Origin: Sphingobium amiense
Lineage (GTDB): Bacteria > Pseudomonadota > Alphaproteobacteria > Sphingomonadales > Sphingomonadaceae
Direction of reading: 5' to 3'
Length of the DNA stretch: 64,000 nt
Assembly: GCF_003967075.1 (NCBI RefSeq)
Contig: NZ_AP018666.1
Coordinates: 148,122 to 212,121, forward strand
Notes under the pieces: model-generated
Database searches by the model: none
What the model was told of the DNA's origin: nothing
What the model saw: the letters and a program-made list of their open reading frames with translations, nothing else
Position numbers and translations under genes: made by a program
Shown: one piece after another, positions 27,679 to 36,600 of the stretch
Numbering within the stretch: the stretch's first letter is position 1
How the letters are laid out: each line of letters opens with the position of its first letter

Positions 27679-27709
27679 CACTATCGATAACACTCTATTA
27701 TCGATAGTG
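27679..27709. repeat. Perfect 12-bp inverted repeat with 7-bp spacer
   Basis: CACTATCGATAA and TTATCGATAGTG flank the spacer CACTCTA. The size is that of a tyrosine-recombinase core site, and it lies 33 bases upstream of the truncated integrase gene, between it and a divergent HTH gene. An operator for either gene is equally possible. Confidence 0.6.
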
Positions 27710-27766
27710 CAAAAAAGGGCGTGCTAGGGATGGTGCAGTTAAGGCAGTTTAGGTTACCCTTGCGAC

Positions 27767-28972
27767 ATGCCCGATTTTTGCGATCCATCGACCCGATTCC
27801 ATCCGCTCCGATCGGACGAAGATGCGCCGATCGAAGACCTGATGACGGCAAGGGTGCGCGCGGCGCTCACCTGGGGCCAGCTGCAAGGCCGTTTAGCGCA
27901 TGTGCCCGCGCAAGTTGCGCATCAATTCTGCGCCGCGCTCGCCCGCCTGCTCCTCGTCGAAGCGCTCACGGGTAGCGGCTTTTCCGGCGCGAACAGCTGG
28001 TTTTCCGCATGGTTTTCCGGCCTCCAGCCCGTGCCCGACGCCACCGCCCATGTCGCAGCCCCGCCCTCGCTGGTCGCCGACACGCTGCTCGCCGAGCTCT
28101 CGCTGTCGGCCTGGGCGCCGCTCGCCGACACGGCCATCCAAATCCGCGCCGCAGCGCATTTCCATCGCGGCGAGGGCGCCCCGCAAGGCGAGCGCGGCGA
28201 TGCCCCCGCGTTCGCCGTAGCGGAAGCGGCGCGGCTCGCCGAGCCGCCCGCCGACGATCGCGCGGACGACTGGCCCCTCGCCGCGCTCGATCGCCTGCAT
28301 CGGGCCGCGGCCGCCTCGCCGCATTTCGCGCCCACCGAGCGCAGCTACCAGCTGCTCCCCCTGCCCGCCGGGCCGGTCTCCTTCGAGCAGACGCGGACGG
28401 CCACGCCGCTGTGGGCGCTCGATCTCCTCGCCGGCGCCCTGATCGCGCGGAGCGCGCCAGCGACCAGGCCGCTGCCCCTGCCCGGAGCCGTGCGCGCCGA
28501 GGCGCTCAGACCCGAGCTCTGGTCCCGCGAGCGCGCCATTATCACGGCCGAGGCCGCCGGCGAAGCTGCGCAGCGGCTGAGCGACCAGCTCGATGCAGCC
28601 CATGCGAGCGTGCGCGAAGTGCATGAGGCGATGACCGTCCTGCGTTCGACCTCGCGCGCGCCGCTGCTCTACCGGCTGCTCGCGGGCTTCGGACCGCTGC
28701 GCCCGCTCCAGATCGAGAAGGCCCTTGGCGTTTCGAAAAACGGCGTGCGCGATCTCGTCGCCGCCCTCGTCAAAGCGGGCCTCGCCGAGCGGGCGGCGTA
28801 CGAACATCACACGATCATCCGCGCCCTGCCCCGCGCGCGCCGTGCCACGCTGGCGGCCGAGGGTGAAAGCAGATCCGTTGAAACCAGCTCCGGCGCGACG
28901 TTCGCCGCGTTCGACGCGGCCATGGCCGATGTCGAGCGCGTGCTCGCCCGTATGGAGACGGCGCGCGAATGA
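27767..28972 (+). CDS. HTH-domain protein of unknown function
   Basis: The 401-residue protein is alanine- and leucine-rich and mostly helical. A probable winged helix lies at about residues 300-345 (LLAGFGPLRPLQIEKALGVS, then KNGVRDLVAALVKAGLAERA). A C-terminal amphipathic helix ends AFDAAMADVERVLARM. The gene downstream of the transposon (33158-33919) has the same order of HTH and C-terminal helix, so the two may be distant relatives. I do not recognise the family with certainty; it resembles plasmid proteins of the rhizobial DUF1612/HTH kind only loosely. Confidence 0.55.
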   Translation: MPDFCDPSTRFHPLRSDEDAPIEDLMTARVRAALTWGQLQGRLAHVPAQVAHQFCAALARLLLVEALTGSGFSGANSWFSAWFSGLQPVPDATAHVAAPPSLVADTLLAELSLSAWAPLADTAIQIRAAAHFHRGEGAPQGERGDAPAFAVAEAARLAEPPADDRADDWPLAALDRLHRAAAASPHFAPTERSYQLLPLPAGPVSFEQTRTATPLWALDLLAGALIARSAPATRPLPLPGAVRAEALRPELWSRERAIITAEAAGEAAQRLSDQLDAAHASVREVHEAMTVLRSTSRAPLLYRLLAGFGPLRPLQIEKALGVSKNGVRDLVAALVKAGLAERAAYEHHTIIRALPRARRATLAAEGESRSVETSSGATFAAFDAAMADVERVLARMETARE

Positions 28973-29226
28973 CCCCGGCAACACGGCAAGATAGGAAACC
29001 CCGGCAGAAACTTCAAATCGACGCGCCCGATACGGGACTCGCGCCGCCGTTTCAGGCCATGACCTGTCTTTGAACGATCAAAGGAAAGTTCGCGCAAAAG
29101 CCCCTGGGAGCGCAAAAAGGCGGTCTCGGATAGGAGGGGGCGCCCAGAGGCCGCCACCACGCCCTACGGGCCTCCTGAGGGCAAATTCGCGCGAAATGCC
29201 CAATGGGCGACCGTCGCCGTCCGGCT

Positions 29227-30489
29227 TTACCATCCGCGCCCATGACCCGGCAGATCGAGCAGGATGCGAAACCTGGGAGCGGCGAAGCAGGCGGCGAGCC
29301 GCGCCCGCCACAGATCGCCATTCGCGCTGCAAGCCGGCTCGGCGCAGCCGGCGGACATCGCCGCGCCCACCATCCCCGATGCTTGCAGGTAAAACAGCGC
29401 CTCCTGGAAACCACGGCGCTGCGCTGACATCGCCGCGCTCTCCGTCGCGGCGGCGTCTCGTACCGCGCGCGCCAGCGCCGCGCGGCGAGCCTTCAGCCCC
29501 TGCATCAAATGGGCACGGGGATAATTGCGCTTGGCCTGCTCGAGCTGCTCGCAGACCATGGTGAGCCGGCGACGCTCGCGGTCGAGCTGCCGCAGGCCGA
29601 CCCTGGCGATCGCCTCCGCCAGATCCGATAATTGGGGTCCGACGCCGGAAGCCGCCTTTCGCGGCAGGCGTGCCGGCTGCGCATCGAAGCGGAAGATTTG
29701 CTCCCATCGCCCGGCTTTCAGCCCGTCACTGCTGTGGAGCGCCGCCAGCAGCAGATGACGCACCGGAGCGTAGTGGAAGCGGTTGCCGACCAGCGCCGCC
29801 CGGTACCGCTCCCAACCTACCCGGTCACCGGGGCGGGCGCCGCGGATTTGCTCCCGCGCAATCATCCCGTTCCACAGCACTCGGGTTTTGACGAAGGCAA
29901 ACCGCGCCATTTGCGCGCGCGTGCGCGCGACCCGGGCCGCGAGCGCCCGCTCGGCGGCCTGCGTCCGCCCCAGGGCCCTGATCCCCGCAAGATCGGTCAG
30001 CAACAGCGCATGACGGTCGCAGAAGGTCGTCACGCGCAAGATCCAGCTCCGCTCGATCCGCCACGGCGCGCCGGACACCAGCCAGTCAAGCCAGCACTGG
30101 GCGCAGCCGATTGACCGCAGCGTCAGCGGCAACAGATCGCCGCGCCCACAGCCGACGAACGTCCTAGAAATCGCCTTCGCGGGCACCATCGTCGCCCACG
30201 CGAGCCGTTCTACCATCACCTGGCGGCGGTCCGGCACGCCAGCGACCGCCGGCGCCGGCGCGGCCAACCAAGCCGATGCGCGCGACGTGGCCGGTACGCG
30301 CGACGTGGCCGGTACGGGCGACACGGCCAGGTCGCGATCGGCGAGCGCCGCGTCGATGCCGAGATGGCGAAACAGCGCTTTGGGCGTGGTCTCATGACGC
30401 GCGGCCAGGCGGCGCAGCCAGGATTCGAAACATTCCTCGGGCAGCGGCCTCACCCGAAACGCCAGCGGCTCGATCTCCCGCCCGCTCAT
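29227..30489 (-). CDS. tniQ: Transposition target protein TniQ
   Basis: TniQ proteins guide Tn5053/Tn7-like transposases to their target. The 420-residue protein has the N-terminal TniQ signature (RVRPLPEECFESWLRRLAAR) and a zinc-finger-like set of residues (LRSIGCAQCWLDWL, then TTFCDRHALLL). The C-terminal half is helical and arginine-rich. The start overlaps the tniB stop as ATGA, so it is the last gene of a tniA-tniB-tniQ operon. About 250 bases with no gene follow it on the left, and no tniR resolvase is present. Confidence 0.85.
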   Translation of the reverse strand: MSGREIEPLAFRVRPLPEECFESWLRRLAARHETTPKALFRHLGIDAALADRDLAVSPVPATSRVPATSRASAWLAAPAPAVAGVPDRRQVMVERLAWATMVPAKAISRTFVGCGRGDLLPLTLRSIGCAQCWLDWLVSGAPWRIERSWILRVTTFCDRHALLLTDLAGIRALGRTQAAERALAARVARTRAQMARFAFVKTRVLWNGMIAREQIRGARPGDRVGWERYRAALVGNRFHYAPVRHLLLAALHSSDGLKAGRWEQIFRFDAQPARLPRKAASGVGPQLSDLAEAIARVGLRQLDRERRRLTMVCEQLEQAKRNYPRAHLMQGLKARRAALARAVRDAAATESAAMSAQRRGFQEALFYLQASGMVGAAMSAGCAEPACSANGDLWRARLAACFAAPRFRILLDLPGHGRGW

Positions 30490-31322
30490 TCCGGGCTATA
30501 AGGCGTAAACAATTGCAGCGCCTCGGTGATATCGTCCTGGGTCACGAACCGGCGGTCATGCCGCCGCGCGACCTTTCCCGACCAGTGCAGGATGCGCTTG
30601 AAGTTCCCGGTGACCCCGCCGCTGGTCCGCCAGATGCGCTCGGCGAACGCGGGTTCGGCGAGATGGTCGGGCTCCTCCATCCCCATGCCGCGGGCCAGCG
30701 CGCGGATCAGGCGCTGCGCGGGCTCGCCCGGCTCCCATAACGGCAATTTGAGGATGATTGAGCGGTACGCCAGCTCGACATCGTCGGCGAAGATCTGCCG
30801 GGCGACATCGAGGCCCGCCACGACCAGCGGCACATTGCCCGCGCTCATCAGGAAGCGGAACGCATCGAGCGTATCGCGCCGCGCAACGCCGCTCGCGGTC
30901 AGGATCACATGGACATTGTCGATCGCGACCAGCCGCGTGCCCTGTTCGGCCAGCAGGTCGACGACCTTCAAATCGGCGGTTTTGTGCGTGTTCGTGCGGA
31001 TCGGCCAGCCCTGTTTCCAGAGCAGGGCGAGGTTGATCTTGAGCGAGGTCGGACTCGAGGGAATGACCGTGCGCAGCACGGGCTGATAGCGCGCCTCGCC
31101 CCAATCGGCGGGCTCGGGAAAGGCTTCGGCAAGGCGGCGCTGCGCTTCGCGCAGGATCGAGGTTTTGCCCATGCCGGACTGTCCGGTGAGCACGATGCAG
31201 GTCGGGCGTTCCTCGGGATCGTCATGCGCGACATCGACGATCGTCTCGACCGCGTTCCGCGCTTCTTCGAAATCGATCCAGAAGGAGGGCGCCAGCGATG
31301 GCGCGGTCGCAGCGGCGCTCAT
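30486..31322 (-). CDS. tniB: Transposition ATPase TniB
   Basis: The 278-residue AAA+ protein carries Walker A (LTGQSGMGKTSILREAQ), Walker B (GTRLVAIDNVHVILTASG) and the segment ILKLPLWEPGEPAQRLIRAL typical of TniB/TnsC-like regulators. It would select target DNA and activate TniA. Both ends overlap neighbours by 4 bases (ATGA), which shows tight coupling with tniA and tniQ. Length is normal for the family. Confidence 0.9.
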   Translation of the reverse strand: MSAAATAPSLAPSFWIDFEEARNAVETIVDVAHDDPEERPTCIVLTGQSGMGKTSILREAQRRLAEAFPEPADWGEARYQPVLRTVIPSSPTSLKINLALLWKQGWPIRTNTHKTADLKVVDLLAEQGTRLVAIDNVHVILTASGVARRDTLDAFRFLMSAGNVPLVVAGLDVARQIFADDVELAYRSIILKLPLWEPGEPAQRLIRALARGMGMEEPDHLAEPAFAERIWRTSGGVTGNFKRILHWSGKVARRHDRRFVTQDDITEALQLFTPYSPE

Positions 31323-32992
31323 GTCCGCTCCTGCAACCAGTCGTCTTCGCTGAGCTCGGCGACCGGTTTCCAGTCAATGGGCGGCTTTTCCGGCGCTTCG
31401 CCATACCGGAGGTCCGCGAGCGTCGTCCCCTCGCCTTCGCGGCGCTTTGCCTGGCGCCGCGCCGCCTTCGTGCGAACGCGGGCGCGGTGGATTTCCTGAT
31501 TGGCGGCGGCCACCGCCCGCGCCGTCGCCGCGCGACCGCCATCGGCCTGGTAGGCCCGGCCTAGCGCCCGCACTCCTGCCCTGGCGGCCTCCCAATCCGC
31601 CTCCCAGACGTCGGGATAGTCGCCGACAACCGGCAATTCGACATAGCGGCCGTCGAGGTCGGCGTAGATATGCTGGATCGTCCGCTCATCCCAGCTGATC
31701 TCGACCCTTTGGCCGATCCTGGCGGCAAGCATCGGGTGCCAGTAATGGCGATATCTGATCTGGATACCCTTGGCATGGACCGTGAGCGACTTCGACGGCA
31801 GAAACTGGCGGAACAGTTCGCCCGCATCGACCGACACGGGCAGCAGCGGGCTGTGCTTCGCCGCCTCGCGCTCCCACATCTGGGCCGGACACAGGCCGCC
31901 CAGCGCGCTATGCGGCGCGTGATGATAGATCGCGATCTGGCACAGCAGCCAGCGCTCGAATTCCACAAGCGTCATCGCCGCGTCCGCCTCGGCATCATAG
32001 CCGTCGCGCGCCGCCACGTTCGATCCGGTCGCACCGGGCAAAAGCCGCAGTTTTCCAATCATCGTGCCGATCAGCCGCTCGATATGCCCGCCAAGATGGG
32101 CCGGCCCGGGCCTCCGCACATCGGGGCCAATCCCATTGCGGACGCAGGCGCGCCGGAAGGCTTCGGAGCGATGCGGTTTGGCCTGATCGGCATGCAAGCG
32201 CCGGAACAAACCGTGCATCGGATAGCTGACATCGACGCCCAGGTGGGCGAGGGCCGGCTCTTTGGGCAACACAGCGCTCGCAACCGCCCGTCCGCACCGG
32301 AATATCGAGGGGTCGCCGAAGCTGACATAGTAACCAAGAATGGACCGGGTCCAGATTTCGATGAGGAAGGTGATCCACGGTCTTCCGAGCTGTTCGCGCC
32401 GCAGACTATCGACCAGGATGACATCGCCCTTGGTGTGATCCATCTGAACCAGGTCGAGAAATCCCTCGCTTGCATATTCGCCGGGGTGCGGTTCATGGGC
32501 GCTCCGCGTCTTCGATCCCATCGTCGCTTTCGCCCAAACACGGCTCGGAATCTCAGCCAGAAGCCGCTCGATCGTCTTCTCGCTTGGGATCAGATCGGCG
32601 GGAAAGCGATGATCTCCGTTGTCCGCGTGCAACAGGCCCCAAATCTGCCGCGCCGCTTCCGCACGCGATGGCGGCACCATCTTGAGCGCAATTTCGTCGA
32701 TCAACGTCTCGATGGCGGCCCTCACCTCGGGATCGATCCTGTGCGATCCAACAGCGGGTCCACGCGGTTTTGGAGCCAGCGTTTCCGCGACCGGATGCAC
32801 CCGGAAGCGCGCGGCCAGTGTCCGTATCTGCCGCTCTTTAAGGCCGGTTGCCTCGGAAATCGCCTGAACCTGAGCCGCTGTCACCGGGCCGGAAAGCGAT
32901 ATATGTCGCCGGAAATGGGGGTAGAGAGCCAATCCCGCCTCAAGCGATTTGAGGCTCCGCCGGGGCGCTGGAGACGGCTTGCGCTCAATCAC
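31319..32992 (-). CDS. tniA: DDE transposase TniA
   Basis: The 557-residue protein is a Mu/Tn5053-type retroviral-integrase-like transposase. It has an N-terminal helix-turn-helix region (SEATGLKERQIRTLAARFRV). The catalytic residues are in LDLVQMDHTKGDVILV (D), RRLHADQAKPHRSEA (D) and AHLGGHIERLIGTMIGK (E). A Mu C-terminal beta-barrel follows (IQIRYRHYWHPMLAARIGQR). It reads away from a transposon end at about 33156, which carries 19-bp repeats likely bound by this protein. The frame is intact. Confidence 0.92.
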   Translation of the reverse strand: MIERKPSPAPRRSLKSLEAGLALYPHFRRHISLSGPVTAAQVQAISEATGLKERQIRTLAARFRVHPVAETLAPKPRGPAVGSHRIDPEVRAAIETLIDEIALKMVPPSRAEAARQIWGLLHADNGDHRFPADLIPSEKTIERLLAEIPSRVWAKATMGSKTRSAHEPHPGEYASEGFLDLVQMDHTKGDVILVDSLRREQLGRPWITFLIEIWTRSILGYYVSFGDPSIFRCGRAVASAVLPKEPALAHLGVDVSYPMHGLFRRLHADQAKPHRSEAFRRACVRNGIGPDVRRPGPAHLGGHIERLIGTMIGKLRLLPGATGSNVAARDGYDAEADAAMTLVEFERWLLCQIAIYHHAPHSALGGLCPAQMWEREAAKHSPLLPVSVDAGELFRQFLPSKSLTVHAKGIQIRYRHYWHPMLAARIGQRVEISWDERTIQHIYADLDGRYVELPVVGDYPDVWEADWEAARAGVRALGRAYQADGGRAATARAVAAANQEIHRARVRTKAARRQAKRREGEGTTLADLRYGEAPEKPPIDWKPVAELSEDDWLQERT

Positions 32993-33027
32993 GGAACGGG
33001 CTCCCCAATGATTTTTGCTGTCCGCGA

Positions 33028-33156
33028 AATGTAGCTTATTTTGTCGAACACCGCGACGTGTATATTGCCCTAGACAGAATTACTCGCAGAGCATCCGATG
33101 TAATATATTGATATTACATGATATTATTGAAATGTAGCCTATTTTGTCGGCTGACA
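33028..33156. repeat. Terminal region of the TniABQ transposon
   Basis: Two 19-bp direct repeats lie at 33028-33046 and 33131-33149. On the minus strand they read CGACAAAATAAGCTACATT and CGACAAAATAGGCTACATT, 103 bases apart. The outer one is preceded by TGTCAGC, so the element would start TGTCA at 33156, as Tn5053/Tn7 relatives start with TGT. A palindrome ATGTAATAT-ATTG-ATATTACAT (33098-33119) lies between the repeats and may be an operator for tniA. I found no matching opposite end in the window. Confidence 0.7.
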
Positions 33157-33157
33157 G

Positions 33158-33919
33158 CTGCGGGCCACGAACCGCGGCGAATATGAGGCGTTCGCGCCCT
33201 GGCAGGACATGCTGGGGTCATCTGACCCCTTTGCCTGGCGCGATGCGCTTCCCAAGGCTGTCGAATTGCCGGCCGAGGCCGCGGACCACCCTCCCCTCGT
33301 CCGCGCGCTCGAACAGATCCGGCGCTATGCACAAGTACGAGGCGGACTCGACCCCTGGCTCGGTCTGCCGTTCGCCTTACGGGACCAGGATCTGACAGCG
33401 AGCCCCCTCCCCTGCCTCGTCGGCGGCGCAAAGGCCTTCCGCTTGAAGAAGACGCTGAATGAAGCCGATTGGCTCGCGCTCCTGCGGGCCCTTGCCGCGC
33501 GCGCCGAGCGTGGCCTTGAACGCCTTGAGCATCTGGAGCGCCTCCATCGCAAAGCCCGAACGGCAATCGCGGAGTCTTATCGTCCCGGTGCCCTGCCCTC
33601 CCTCCTCGCGCTTACGCTTCACCAACCGGTCCTGTCGCCACAGGCTGTGGCGCGACTTCTTGATCTGACCGTGACTGGCGCAAGCAAGTTGCTGGAGCGC
33701 GCCGCCGGTACCGGGCTTTTGACTGAAATCACGACAAGACGGACGTGGCGCATTTTCATGAGCGTCGACCTCGCTGTCGAGTTTGGCTTCGCCAAGGCAC
33801 CGCTTGGGCGCCCCCGCGTGGAGAGGTTCCTCCCCTCGCCATCGCGAAATCTGGCGGCTGTCTTCGATCAATTCGACGCGGAGATGGCTGCGATCGATGA
33901 GCTTCTCAACGCCCGATAA
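33158..33919 (+). pseudogene. HTH plasmid protein, 5'-truncated at the transposon end
   Basis: The frame opens right at the transposon border (LRATNRGEYEAFAPWQDM) and has no clear start with a ribosome binding site. The first ATG is 17 codons in. The 253 codons encode a helical region, a helix-turn-helix (QAVARLLDLTVTGASKLLER), a wing (LTEITTRRTWRIFMSVDLA) and a C-terminal helix DQFDAEMAAIDELLNAR. This resembles the C-terminal two thirds of plasmid DUF1612/RHE_PE00001-type HTH proteins. The missing N-terminal part suggests it was broken by the transposon; translation from the internal ATG cannot be excluded. Confidence 0.65.
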
Positions 33920-33949
33920 GGCAAATCCAGCTTGGATCACCTCCGGCCC

Positions 33950-34340
33950 TCGTCGCCTTGTATGCGATATAAGGCTTAGAATTTAGGCACTTAATGTTGT
34001 GCCGCATAATGTGCCGCACACTGTAACGCGCCTCAGCATCACATTCCGCTGCACGCTATGCAGCGATGACGCTTGCCCCCGCGCGGCACATTCCGCCAGC
34101 GTGTGCGCATACGCGCTCGCTGGCATGTTCGCCCTGTAACGCACACGCGCACTCGCTGCTCGTCGCGCTGGCACCATTCCCAGCGCTTATGCATACTGCC
34201 GCGCACTTGCACGCGCTGTCGCGTGTATACGCGCCTTGCGTGGCGCGGGCGGTGACGCTATCAGTAGCGCTGTCATTGTGTGCGGCGCGGTGCGGGGCGG
34301 GCCATGTTTGTGCCGCGCAGTGTGCAGCGCTATCGCATTA
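33950..34340. repeat. Repeat-rich region upstream of parA, candidate partition site
   Basis: This gene-free stretch has many short related words: TGTGCCGCAYA twice near 34000, CACATTCCGC twice, and GCATACGCGC and GTATACGCGC. A stem formed by GCCAGCG and CGCTGGC lies around 34092-34122. Position just before parA fits a centromere-like parS with embedded promoter, but no clean repeat period is visible, so the call is tentative. Confidence 0.4.
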
Positions 34341-34351
34341 CAGGAGTTCGC

Positions 34352-35038
34352 ATGCCCGTCATCACGATCGCGCAAAGCAAAGGCGGCGCCGGCAAGACCA
34401 CGCTCGCGCTCGCGCTCGCTTCCGAATTCGAGGCGCTCGGCGGTTCGGTCTTCATGCTCGATGCCGACCGTCAGAACAGCTTGCTCAACTGGTATCGGGA
34501 TCGGATGAATGCCGACAGGGGAGGGGAGGGGCGCATCACGGTGGAAGACGCCTCGCAGCTCCGGGACGCGGACATTGGACCCGCTATCGCGCGCGCGCGC
34601 GATGCCGCACAGCTCGTCATTGTCGATTCCGAGGGCACTTCGAACTTCAAGACCGCCTACGCCGCGATGGATTCTGATTTCGTCGTCATTCCGACGCGCT
34701 CATCCCGCCTCGATCTCGAGCGCACCGTGGAAACCAGCGACATGCTGGGCAAGATGTGCGGCGGCGTACCTTACAGGGTCCTGATCACGCAGACAGGGCA
34801 GGTCGCCCGCTCCAAGGCCGAATGGGAGATCGACAGCCAGATCAGCAATGCTCTGCCGACGTTCAATGAGCAGATGCATACGCTCGACGCGTTCCGCGCC
34901 ATGTCCAACTATCGCATGACGCTGGCCGAGGTGGAGGCCGCGGGCCTGGCCAAGACCGAGAAGGCGCGGCGCATCGCGCAAGGCATCCTGGCCGACATAC
35001 TCAGCGAAATTCAGAACAAGGAGGCCGTCAATGCCTGA
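34352..35038 (+). CDS. parA: ParA-family partition ATPase
   Basis: The 228-residue protein begins MPVITIAQSKGGAGKTTLAL, the deviant Walker A of ParA/VirC1-type ATPases. It continues with VFMLDADRQNSLLNWYRDR (A' motif) and LVIVDSEGTSNFKTAYAAMD (Walker B region). It lacks an N-terminal HTH, so it is the short ParA type. It drives plasmid segregation with a partner protein bound to the centromere. The start has CAGGAG 6 bases upstream; the end overlaps the next gene by 8 bases. Confidence 0.92.
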   Translation: MPVITIAQSKGGAGKTTLALALASEFEALGGSVFMLDADRQNSLLNWYRDRMNADRGGEGRITVEDASQLRDADIGPAIARARDAAQLVIVDSEGTSNFKTAYAAMDSDFVVIPTRSSRLDLERTVETSDMLGKMCGGVPYRVLITQTGQVARSKAEWEIDSQISNALPTFNEQMHTLDAFRAMSNYRMTLAEVEAAGLAKTEKARRIAQGILADILSEIQNKEAVNA

Positions 35039-35426
35039 GCCCAAGTCTGCTGCCGGCGCGATGGGGGACATCATCGGCTCCACCCGGCAGCGCATCGAGC
35101 ATAGCGAAGACCCGGCCGACCGCCTCAAGAACCTGATCGCTGCGACGCCGAAGCCCGCTCCGGCCGCCGCACCGGCGCCCGTCCGCGAACCGGCGCCAAC
35201 CACGCTTCCGTCCGGCTATTTCCCGCAAGTCGCGAGCGAAGTGGGCATCATCCCGAAGCGCAAGCCGCAGCGTGGTCCCGCGCGCTCGCTCCATATCAGC
35301 ATGCGCCTGTCGCCGCCCGAGCGCGACCGGCTCGTTCGCTGGTGCGACGATCGCAACCTCAGCCTGCCCGACGGCATCATGGCGCTGATCGATCTCGCGG
35401 AAGGGCAGGGGGGTAGCGGGGAGTAG
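35031..35426 (+). CDS. Small ParA partner protein, ribbon-helix-helix type
   Basis: The 131-residue protein has a proline/alanine-rich linker (PKPAPAAAPAPVREPAPT). Its C-terminal region, RSLHISMRLSPPERDRLVRW followed by NLSLPDGIMALIDLA, looks like a ribbon-helix-helix fold. It overlaps parA and is almost certainly the centromere-binding partner that contacts ParA, although there is no clear sequence family. It converges on repA. Confidence 0.65.
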   Translation: MPEPKSAAGAMGDIIGSTRQRIEHSEDPADRLKNLIAATPKPAPAAAPAPVREPAPTTLPSGYFPQVASEVGIIPKRKPQRGPARSLHISMRLSPPERDRLVRWCDDRNLSLPDGIMALIDLAEGQGGSGE

Positions 35427-35436
35427 GGCCCGGCTC

Positions 35437-35447
35437 TTTATGTGAGG
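35437..35447 (-). repeat. Orphan iteron copy downstream of repA
   Basis: On the minus strand this reads CTCACATAAAG, preceded by CCATTC. It is identical to the core of the iterons upstream of repA but lies on the opposite side of the gene, in the short gap between repA and parA's partner. Confidence 0.6.
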
Positions 35448-35464
35448 AATGGGGGGAGGGGACT

Positions 35465-36580
35465 TCAGGGCGTCCCGCGCATCGCGACCCAGCTTTTGCA
35501 GAAGCCTTCCCACGATTTGTAGAGAGCGGCGCCCGTCAGGGTCTCCAGCTTTGCGCCCATTTTTTGCCTGTAGGCATCGGCAATCATGTCCTTGTCCCAG
35601 CCTCCGCCAAAATCGCGAAAGATCGTGATAATGCGTTGGTCAGGGCAGAAACTGAGCGATCCCGAGGGGAAAGGGCGCGCCGGGGGCAGGGGAACGGGCG
35701 GCGTTGCGACCGTCTCGACCGTTCCGTCCCGCCTGGCACGCCGACCCACCTTCGGCCGATCGAGCTCCTTGGCGGTTTCCTCCTGATCGACGGGATCCTT
35801 GGGACTGAATGTGAGCTTCACAGCCTCGACAGGCCGTCCGCGCCCCGACCCGCGGATCTCGTCCCATTCCACGGTGAAATCCGCAAGCTGGTCAATCTCC
35901 AGCTTCGATTTTGCCAGGACATCGCGGCGGAATTCCGCGAAATTCTTGAAGCTACCCTCCGGCACGCCCAGACGCCGGCGCAGTTCCTCAACCTCCATCT
36001 TCACGACGCGGTTCTGCCGGTTGATGATCAGGCAGCCCAGGTCATAGAGCGTCAGCGAATAGCGTGACTGCAGCGCCAGCATGACGCCCAGGTTGACCCG
36101 CGCATAATAGTCCGAGCGCTGCATCACGCGCTTGAAGGCTTCCGAAAACTCGTACTCAACGACGCTCATGCCGTCTTCGGAGATTTCCTCGACGCAGCTT
36201 GAGAGCAGGGACTGCGACATAATCGCGGGCTTGCCCTTTTTGGTCGTCGTGCGAATGCGCACGATCACGCGCAAAAGCTCGTCCATCACGGGCTGGATGC
36301 GTTCATTGCCCTTGTGCGATCCGCGCAGCTCCTTCTTGGTAATCGTGAAGTTTCTGTCCTCGCCAGCGTCCGGCCCAGCCTTGCGCAGCATGAGGGCGAA
36401 GGCCTTGCGCCCGGCAGCGCTCAAGGAGCCAGTTTCAAACTCGGATTCGACGAGTTCGCCCGGTTTGCTTACAAAATCGAGATCGCGGCGGCGAATCACA
36501 TCGGCGACCCGGAGCGTCCGGCTAAGGCCATCCGCTTCCGGGGAAACCTCGATCTCAACGATGTCCGAATCGGGCTTCAT
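35465..36580 (-). CDS. repA: Plasmid replication initiator, Rep_3 family
   Basis: The 371-residue protein resembles iteron-binding Rep_3 initiators. It has tandem winged-helix domains (RIQPVMDELLRVIVRIRTTT, ALQSRYSLTLYDLGCLIINR, MEVEELRRRLGVPEGSFKNF) followed by a variable C-terminal region (KSWEGFCKSWVAMRGTP). It would bind the iteron array just upstream of its start to open the origin and control copy number. The start codon ATG is 20 bases from the first iteron-like word, so autoregulation by iteron binding is likely. Confidence 0.88.
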   Translation of the reverse strand: MKPDSDIVEIEVSPEADGLSRTLRVADVIRRRDLDFVSKPGELVESEFETGSLSAAGRKAFALMLRKAGPDAGEDRNFTITKKELRGSHKGNERIQPVMDELLRVIVRIRTTTKKGKPAIMSQSLLSSCVEEISEDGMSVVEYEFSEAFKRVMQRSDYYARVNLGVMLALQSRYSLTLYDLGCLIINRQNRVVKMEVEELRRRLGVPEGSFKNFAEFRRDVLAKSKLEIDQLADFTVEWDEIRGSGRGRPVEAVKLTFSPKDPVDQEETAKELDRPKVGRRARRDGTVETVATPPVPLPPARPFPSGSLSFCPDQRIITIFRDFGGGWDKDMIADAYRQKMGAKLETLTGAALYKSWEGFCKSWVAMRGTP

Positions 36581-36600
36581 GTGAGTTGCATATCATCACC

